The translations under genes and the position numbers were made by a program. The notes under the pieces were generated by a model that saw only the letters and a list, made by a program, of their open reading frames with translations, searched no databases and had not been told where the DNA came from. From Magnetospirillum sp. (GTDB lineage Bacteria > Pseudomonadota > Alphaproteobacteria > Rhodospirillales > Magnetospirillaceae): DNA of 9,849 bases. Shown here piece after piece: positions 6,398 through 9,849 of this stretch. The number at the start of each line of letters is the position of its first letter. Positions within the stretch are counted from its first letter, which is position 1. The stretch lies in NCBI GenBank assembly GCA_016183945.1, contig JACPDP010000017.1, positions 1-9,849 on the forward strand. Reading direction: 5' to 3'.

Positions 6398-6735
6398 GCG
6401 AGCCCAAGCTCAAGGCGCGCCTGTGGGTGCAGGCGGCGATCCGCCGCTGCGGCGTCCTCGGCATTCCGGCGGTGGTGGTGCGCAAGGGCGACGCCGACGC
6501 CGGCGTGGTGCTGGTCAAGCTCAACCGCGGCGCCGCCGGCTGCGAGGTGTTCAGCCAGGTGCGCGACGCCGCCGGCCGCCTGGCCTGGCTACGCGCCACC
6601 GGGCCGCTGCCGGTGCCCGAGGACAGGGCCGACGCCTACATCGCCCGCCAGCGCGAGGTGGATTGGGACCTGTGGGTGCTGGAGGTGGAGGACCGCGAGG
6701 GAAGGCTGCCCTTCGACGAGCCCATTCTCGGCTAA
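6394..6735 (+). CDS. DUF1491 family protein
   Basis: The 113-aa product matches my recollection of DUF1491, a small soluble alphaproteobacterial family of unknown function. Visible conserved blocks are AAIRRCG (14-20), VVVRKGDADAGVVLVKLNR (27-45), and ADAYIARQREVDWDLWVLEV (79-98) followed by EDREGR. The start is GTG at 6394, sharing bases with the TGA of the channel gene, with AAGG at 6383-6386 upstream. The arrangement implies translational coupling to the channel. There is no signal peptide or membrane segment. A role in channel function is only suggested by the overlap, and the family is usually discussed without any assigned activity. Confidence 0.85.
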   Translation: MSEPKLKARLWVQAAIRRCGVLGIPAVVVRKGDADAGVVLVKLNRGAAGCEVFSQVRDAAGRLAWLRATGPLPVPEDRADAYIARQREVDWDLWVLEVEDREGRLPFDEPILG

Positions 6736-6905
6736 TTCCGGTCCGTCCCTCGCCGGGTGCCGCCCAGGGCCTTCCACATGCCGACCGGCACGGAGCATCT
6801 GGGAAAATCGGCATAAATTCGCTATGAACCCAAACGTGGCGTCCGTGTTCCACACAGACGGCGGAGCGGCCACGACCGCCGAACTCAGACCAAGGACCGA
6901 TACGC
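6736..6905. other. Intergenic leader upstream of the RidA-family gene with two hairpins
   Basis: This 170-bp gap contains no convincing gene. An A/T-rich pocket at about 6803-6828 is the likeliest promoter zone, but no good -35/-10 pair is visible. Two adjacent hairpins follow. CGTC-C-GTGT with ACAC-A-GACG (6840-6860) has loop TCC and one C-A mismatch. CGGCGG (6859-6864) pairs with CCGCCG (6876-6881). They overlap by two bases, so they may be alternatives. The Shine-Dalgarno AAGGA (6892-6896) lies downstream and is free in both. Confidence 0.35.
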
Positions 6906-7280
6906 ATGACCCGCAAGCTGATTTCCTCCGGTTCCTCCTTCGAAGATGTGGCCGGCTATTCCCGCGCCGTCCAGCAGGACCCCTGGGTGTTCGTGTCCGG
7001 CACCTCGGGCTTCAAGGATGGCCAGATTGCCGACGACGTGGTGGCGCAGGCCGAACAGTGCATGGCGACCATAGCCGCCGCCCTGGAACAGGCCGGCTCG
7101 TCGCTGGCCGACGTGGTGCGGGTCAAAGCCTATATTACCGAGGCCGGCTTCTTCGAGAAGATCGCCCCGGTGCTGGGCAAGGCCTTCAAGGGGATCCGCC
7201 CGGCCAACACCACGATCGTCTGCGGCCTGGTCGATCCGCGCATGAAGGTCGAGATCGAGGTCACCGCGCTGAAGGGGTAG
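6906..7280 (+). CDS. RidA/YjgF/YER057c/UK114 family protein
   Basis: The 124-aa product has the usual length and fold pattern of Rid proteins: the WVFVSGTSGF core strand (27-36), the long helix ADDVVAQAEQCMATIAAALEQAG, the DVVRVKAYIT strand (69-78) and the C-terminal RMKVEIEVTAL (112-122). Canonical RidA trimers hydrolyse reactive enamine/imine intermediates such as 2-aminoacrylate using an Arg in a PARS/PART motif (Arg105 in E. coli). Here the motif reads RPANTT, so that Arg is Asn101. The protein therefore belongs to a Rid subfamily without the standard deaminase residue, and its substrate is unknown. The start has AAGGA 9 nt upstream. A dehydrogenase gene follows on the same strand after 113 bp. 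The family call is firm, the activity is not. Confidence 0.9.
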   Translation: MTRKLISSGSSFEDVAGYSRAVQQDPWVFVSGTSGFKDGQIADDVVAQAEQCMATIAAALEQAGSSLADVVRVKAYITEAGFFEKIAPVLGKAFKGIRPANTTIVCGLVDPRMKVEIEVTALKG

Positions 7281-7393
7281 CGCCGGCAAATGGCGTCGTC
7301 GGGCTCCCGCCGCCCCCCACCTACGCAGGGGTAAGCCATTGCGGCGGCGGTGCGCCCGCCCGGCGCGGGCAATGAATGAAAGGCGATGCGAGC
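7281..7393. other. Structured spacer between RidA-family and SDR genes
   Basis: No gene is visible here. GCAAATGGC (7286-7294) is nearly complementary to GCCATTGC (7335-7342) with a one-base bulge, enclosing CCCC/GGGG. A 6-bp hairpin GCCCGC/GCGGGC lies at 7354-7359 and 7365-7370 with a 5-nt loop. No T-run follows, so this is not a standard intrinsic terminator. In such GC-rich DNA the pairings may be fortuitous. Confidence 0.25.
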
Positions 7394-8062
7394 ATGCCCA
7401 CCATCCTGATCACCGGTGCCAACCGCGGCCTTGGGCTTGAATTCGCCCGCCAGTACGCCGCCGACGGCTGGCGCGTGCTGGCCACGGTACGCGACGCGGC
7501 CAAGGGTCGCGCCGTTTCGGAAGCCGGTGCCGAGGTCCATCTTTGCGAGGTCGCCGATTTCGGCGCCGTGGCGCGGCTGCAATCCACCCTCAGGGGGGTG
7601 TCGCTGGATATCCTGTTGAACAATGCGGGGATCTACGGCGAACACCAGGATTTCGGCGACGTCGATCCCGACGAGTTTCTGCGGGTGATCCGGGTCAACA
7701 CCCTGGCACCGGTAAAGCTGGCGGAGGCCTTCACCGGTCACCTCACCGGCCGCAAGATCATCGCCGCGGTGTCGTCGCAGATGGGGTCCATCGCCGACAA
7801 CACCTCTGGCGGTTCCTACGCCTATCGGGCGAGCAAGGCGGCGCTGAACATGGTCATCCGCGGCATGGCGGTCGATCTGGCCGGCCGCGGGGTGATCACG
7901 GCGGCATTGTCGCCGGGCTGGGTCCGCACCGATATGGGCGGCCCCTCGGCACCGCTGGACGCCGCCACCGCGGTCTCAGGCATGCGCCGGGTGCTGGACG
8001 GGCTGAAGGCCGAGGATAGCGGCGGGTTCTTCCATTGGGACGGCAGCCGGGTTCCCTGGTAG
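7394..8062 (+). CDS. Short-chain dehydrogenase/reductase, C-factor-like
   Basis: The 222-aa product is a classical SDR Rossmann enzyme that oxidises or reduces a small substrate with NAD(P)(H). The cofactor motif TGANRGLG is at 7-14, with R11 in a position often seen in NADP-preferring members. NNAG is at 76-79. Catalytic residues visible are N102, a Ser in VSSQMGS (127-128), Y144 and K148 (YRASK). The SIADNTSGGSYAYRASKAAL stretch and the ending FFHWDGSRVPW are typical of the C-factor (CsgA)/sniffer-like group. The ATG at 7394 is preferred because the family begins a few residues before TGAN; an in-frame ATG at 7376 would add six residues with no homology and a poorer ribosome site. The next gene follows after 30 bp, so the pair is probably co-transcribed. 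The substrate is unknown. Confidence 0.9.
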   Translation: MPTILITGANRGLGLEFARQYAADGWRVLATVRDAAKGRAVSEAGAEVHLCEVADFGAVARLQSTLRGVSLDILLNNAGIYGEHQDFGDVDPDEFLRVIRVNTLAPVKLAEAFTGHLTGRKIIAAVSSQMGSIADNTSGGSYAYRASKAALNMVIRGMAVDLAGRGVITAALSPGWVRTDMGGPSAPLDAATAVSGMRRVLDGLKAEDSGGFFHWDGSRVPW

Positions 8063-8092
8063 GCTTGCGGCCTGATCCGGAGGAGTGCCGCC

Positions 8093-8695
8093 ATGGCCGA
8101 GCCCATCGATTTCTATTTCGACTTCTCATCGCCCTACGGCTACTTCGCCAGCATCAAGATCGAGGCGCTGGGCGAGCGTTTCGGCCGCACCGTCACCTGG
8201 CGGCCGATCATGATCGGCACCGCCTTCAAGGCCTCGGGGAACCAGCCGCTGGTCAACCAGCCGCTGAAGGGCGAGTACTCCAGGCACGACTGGGACCGCA
8301 TGGGCCGCTACATGCAGGTGCCGTGGCGCTTCCCCAGCCGTTTTCCAGTGGGGGCGCTGGCGCCCTCGCGGGCCTTCTGGTGGCTGAACCAGGGCGATCC
8401 CGCCATGGCCATTCGCTTCGCCCAGGCTGTCTTCCTGGCCTATTTCGGCGACGACCGCGACGTCTCCGACGCGGCGGTGGCGGCCGATATCGGCGAGGGC
8501 CTCGGTGTCGATCGGGCGGCGCTGCTGGAGGCCGTACAGATGCCGGAATGGAAGCAGCGTCTCAAGGACGAGACCGATGGCGCCATCGCCCGCGGCGTGT
8601 TCGGCTCGCCGTTCATCGTGGTCGATGGCGAGGCCTTCTGGGGCGCCGACCGGCTGTGGATGGTCAAGAAATGGCTGGAGCGCGGCGGCTGGTGA
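8093..8695 (+). CDS. 2-hydroxychromene-2-carboxylate isomerase family (DsbA-like, kappa-GST type)
   Basis: The 200-aa product has a thioredoxin-like fold with the family opening IDFYFDFSSPYGYFAS (5-20). The Ser of FSSP (12-13) replaces the Cys of true DsbA proteins and is the glutathione-activating residue in kappa-class GSTs and HCCA isomerases. The helical insertion (about 60-150) and the late cis-Pro motif GVFGSPFIVVDGEAFWGADR (168-187) complete the pattern. The founding enzyme isomerises hydroxychromene carboxylate in naphthalene degradation. No other such pathway genes are nearby, so a general glutathione-dependent role is as likely. GGAGGAG (8079-8085) lies 7 nt before the ATG. It is probably co-transcribed with the upstream dehydrogenase and convergent with the next gene. 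Confidence 0.92.
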   Translation: MAEPIDFYFDFSSPYGYFASIKIEALGERFGRTVTWRPIMIGTAFKASGNQPLVNQPLKGEYSRHDWDRMGRYMQVPWRFPSRFPVGALAPSRAFWWLNQGDPAMAIRFAQAVFLAYFGDDRDVSDAAVAADIGEGLGVDRAALLEAVQMPEWKQRLKDETDGAIARGVFGSPFIVVDGEAFWGADRLWMVKKWLERGGW

Positions 8696-8703
8696 GCCGC
8701 CGT
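8682..8703 (+). terminator. GC-rich hairpin across the end of the isomerase gene
   Basis: CGGCGGC (8683-8689) pairs perfectly with GCCGCCG (8696-8702), extendable by a G-T pair, around a 6-nt loop TGGTGA that contains the stop codon. GCCGCC can alternatively pair with GGCGGC at 8725-8730. No T-run follows, so it is likely an mRNA 3' stabiliser or an incomplete terminator between convergent genes. Confidence 0.4.
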
Positions 8704-8731
8704 CGCTAATTCACCGCGCTGGCCGGCGGCC

Positions 8732-9613
8732 CTACTTGCCGTCGATGCTGCCTTCGGGCAGCGGCATCAGGGCGTCGAGCCGGAGGCGGAAGGGGTTGTT
8801 CGGCTGCGGCCGGCCGCCTTCGCGCACGATCAGCAGACCGTGGCGGACGTCCGTCGACGAGGTGCCGTCCCGGAGCATCCGTTCCGTGGTGCGATCGGTT
8901 TGCTCGGGGCGGGCTTCCGCGGTGATCGACACCGAATTGTCCTCTCCCAGCGCGGTGCCGCGGACCGTCTGCAACTTGCCGCCGGCGTCCACCACCAAGG
9001 GCTTGGACTGGTCGGAGATGCGGTCCTTGGTGCTGCCGTGGACGGTGGTGAGCGTAACCCGCTTGACCTTGACCTCGGACACCGTGCCCTTGCTCACGGT
9101 AACGTCGAGGTCCTCGACAAAGATGGCGGGCACCGTGTTGGCGCGCGGCGCCTGGAGGACCACGGTCTCGATGATCGGATACGCCTGGCCGATGTCGCTC
9201 TCGGCGCGGCCCTGCAAATAGCCCAGCAGTTTATCGGTATTGATGCCGTCGACCCCCAGCACATCCAGCAGCCAGCCCAGGTCGGCAACCATGGAATTGA
9301 TCGCGCCGTTGGTCTGCTGACGCCAATTCTTGTCCTTGTCGTCCTCTTTATCCTTGTTGGGATCGTTCTGGGATTCCGATGTGTCCAGGGTCTTGTCCCG
9401 AGAATCCTCGATGACGTGTTTCATCCACGCTTCGGCGATGGTCTGACCTTCGAGGAGTTCCTTCAGCGCCTTCTTGGCGTCGGTCGACAGGGCAACGGCG
9501 TCCTGGACGGGCGGACGCTCCTTGAGCTGTTGCTGATCGTGCGAATGCTGCTGCTGCTGGATGGCCGGCGTCTGGACACGCTGAGCCGGCGCCGTGATAT
9601 CGACGTTCACCAT
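8732..9613 (-). CDS. Hypothetical protein, Gln-rich N-terminus
   Basis: I do not recognise a family for this 293-aa soluble protein. Residues 1-40 are low-complexity (QQQQHSHDQQQ). A helix at about 43-70 (STDAKKALKELLEGQTIAEA) and a highly charged Asp/Lys linker (72-97, NDPNKDKEDDKDK) follow. Residues 100-135 look helical and hydrophobic (SMVADLGWLLDVLG). The rest, about 140-290, is predicted beta-rich, with alternating strands such as AIFVEDLDVTVSKGTVSEVK. No signal peptide, membrane segment or catalytic motif is seen. The start at 9613 is preferred over the ATG at 9619 because AAGGG (9621-9625) lies 7 nt from the former but only 1 nt from the latter. Base composition at about 9290-9500 is less GC-rich than in neighbouring genes. 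Codon bias over the rest is consistent with a real gene. Confidence 0.75.
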   Translation of the reverse strand: MVNVDITAPAQRVQTPAIQQQQHSHDQQQLKERPPVQDAVALSTDAKKALKELLEGQTIAEAWMKHVIEDSRDKTLDTSESQNDPNKDKEDDKDKNWRQQTNGAINSMVADLGWLLDVLGVDGINTDKLLGYLQGRAESDIGQAYPIIETVVLQAPRANTVPAIFVEDLDVTVSKGTVSEVKVKRVTLTTVHGSTKDRISDQSKPLVVDAGGKLQTVRGTALGEDNSVSITAEARPEQTDRTTERMLRDGTSSTDVRHGLLIVREGGRPQPNNPFRLRLDALMPLPEGSIDGK

Positions 9614-9684
9614 GGACATACCCTTCTCTCGTCGTCGGCCGTCCGAACCGGGCGGCGCCGCACCATTCTGTGCGCTGGCGATTC

Positions 9685-9713
9685 ACCATAACCTAAAATC
9701 GCAAAAAAACCAA
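9685..9713 (-). promoter_or_regulatory. Weak candidate promoter of the hypothetical gene
   Basis: On the minus strand TTGGTT (9708-9713, 3/6) and TATGGT (9685-9690, 4/6) are spaced by 17 bp. They lie in the most A/T-rich stretch of the region, next to a run of seven A (9703-9709). The match is poor, and the location is the main support. Confidence 0.3.
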
Positions 9714-9752
9714 GAGTCTCGCCATTCGCATTCTCACCACGGATCAGTTTTC

Positions 9753-9816
9753 TTGACGTCAGGAATCCCCGCGTGATTCAAGGAGTCCGCCCTTGATGGA
9801 GCGGAGGCGTGGGGAT
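9753..9816 (+). promoter_or_regulatory. Promoter-like element and structured leader before the right-edge gene
   Basis: TTGACG (9753-9758) is a 5/6 -35 match overlapping the palindrome TGACGTCA (9754-9761); no good -10 follows. Downstream, ATCCCCGCG (9765-9773) can pair with CGTGGGGAT (9808-9816) with one G-T. TCAAGG (9778-9783) can pair with CCTTGA (9791-9796). TCCGC (9786-9790), in the loop of that hairpin, can pair with GCGGA (9801-9805). These pairings would cover the ribosome site GGAGG (9803-9807) and part of the start codon at 9815. This is a pairing pattern only, with no known riboswitch class recognised. Confidence 0.3.
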
Positions 9817-9849
9817 GGGGGGAATCGAGCGTTTGGCCGAGTCGATCTC
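9815..9849 (+). CDS. Start of a gene running off the window (partial)
   Basis: An ATG at 9815 is preceded by GGAGG (9803-9807) with an ideal 7-nt gap and opens a frame reading MGGIERLAESI to the window edge. Codons mostly end in G or C, like the neighbouring genes. A GTG two codons upstream (9809) is an in-frame alternative. An ATG at 9796 in another frame is also open but uses rarer codons (AGG, CGA). Too little is visible to name a product. Confidence 0.5.
   Translation, partial: MGGIERLAESI

Noticed and set aside
6896..6903. ACCGATAC just before the RidA-family start, another partial sigma-28 -10 match.
   Set aside because: The -35 position reads CGCC, and the site would leave almost no leader. 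It shows that 6/8 matches arise by chance.
6824..7375. A 183-codon frame overlapping the RidA-family gene on the same strand.
   Set aside because: It has an Arg/Gly-rich composition and no domain, and it overlaps a clear family member throughout.
8840..9691. A 283-codon plus-strand frame opposite the hypothetical gene.
   Set aside because: It resembles a GC-rich shadow. The minus-strand frame has the ribosome site and a more protein-like composition, although the choice is less certain here than elsewhere.
9698..9714. TGG-T7-GC on the minus strand, considered as a sigma-54 promoter.
   Set aside because: The distance between GG and GC is 7 rather than the required 10 bases.
1..9849. CRISPR array, tRNA, rRNA, insertion sequence or phage genes.
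   Set aside because: No spaced direct repeats, cloverleaf, rRNA motifs, transposase, integrase or phage-like proteins were seen on either strand.

Overview
The window reads as chromosomal DNA of a GC-rich alphaproteobacterium, most likely of the Rhodospirillales and plausibly near Magnetospirillum. The basis is uniformly high GC with G/C-ending codons, a DUF1491 gene (a family I know mainly from alphaproteobacteria), an alphaproteobacterial-type CheZ, a MloK1-like cyclic-nucleotide-gated K+ channel, and a CCTTCGAG...ATGAGG intergenic palindrome of a kind common in that class. The genus is a guess from family composition, because no rRNA or other marker is present.

Layout: (1) 1-1323, a plus-strand pair: a bacteriohemerythrin followed 18 bp later by cheZ. 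(2) 1326-1434, an inverted pair of hairpin repeats between the convergent cheZ and pirin genes. (3) 1433-3130, a divergent pirin / LysR-regulator pair around a palindrome-rich intergenic region. (4) 3140-5038 (minus), a methyl-accepting chemotaxis protein with a TTG start. (5) 5228-6735, a six-TM cyclic-nucleotide-gated K+ channel whose stop overlaps the GTG start of a DUF1491 gene. (6) 6906-8695, a plus-strand run of a RidA-family protein, a C-factor-like short-chain dehydrogenase and a DsbA-fold 2-hydroxychromene-2-carboxylate isomerase. (7) 8732-9613 (minus), an unrecognised Gln-rich hypothetical protein. (8) From 9815 to the window edge, the first codons of a further plus-strand gene with a good ribosome-binding site and a potentially structured leader.

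The main functional theme is motility and signalling. Sequences resembling the flagellar sigma-28 consensus (TAAA-N15-GCCGATAA) lie upstream of both the hemerythrin-cheZ pair (TAAA-N15-CCCGATAC) and the chemoreceptor gene (TTAA-N15-GCCGATAA), with identical spacing. This suggests that an O2-binding protein, the CheY-P phosphatase and a receptor 3 kb away share a motility regulon. Between them sits a redox/metabolite-responsive pirin with its presumed regulator. The right half is ordinary metabolic and stress-related gene content. I see no mobile elements, CRISPR arrays, tRNAs or rRNAs. The most unusual items are the hemerythrin-CheZ pairing with its sigma-28-like promoter, the RidA-family protein lacking the catalytic Arg, and the leader at the right end whose pairings could cover the ribosome-binding site.
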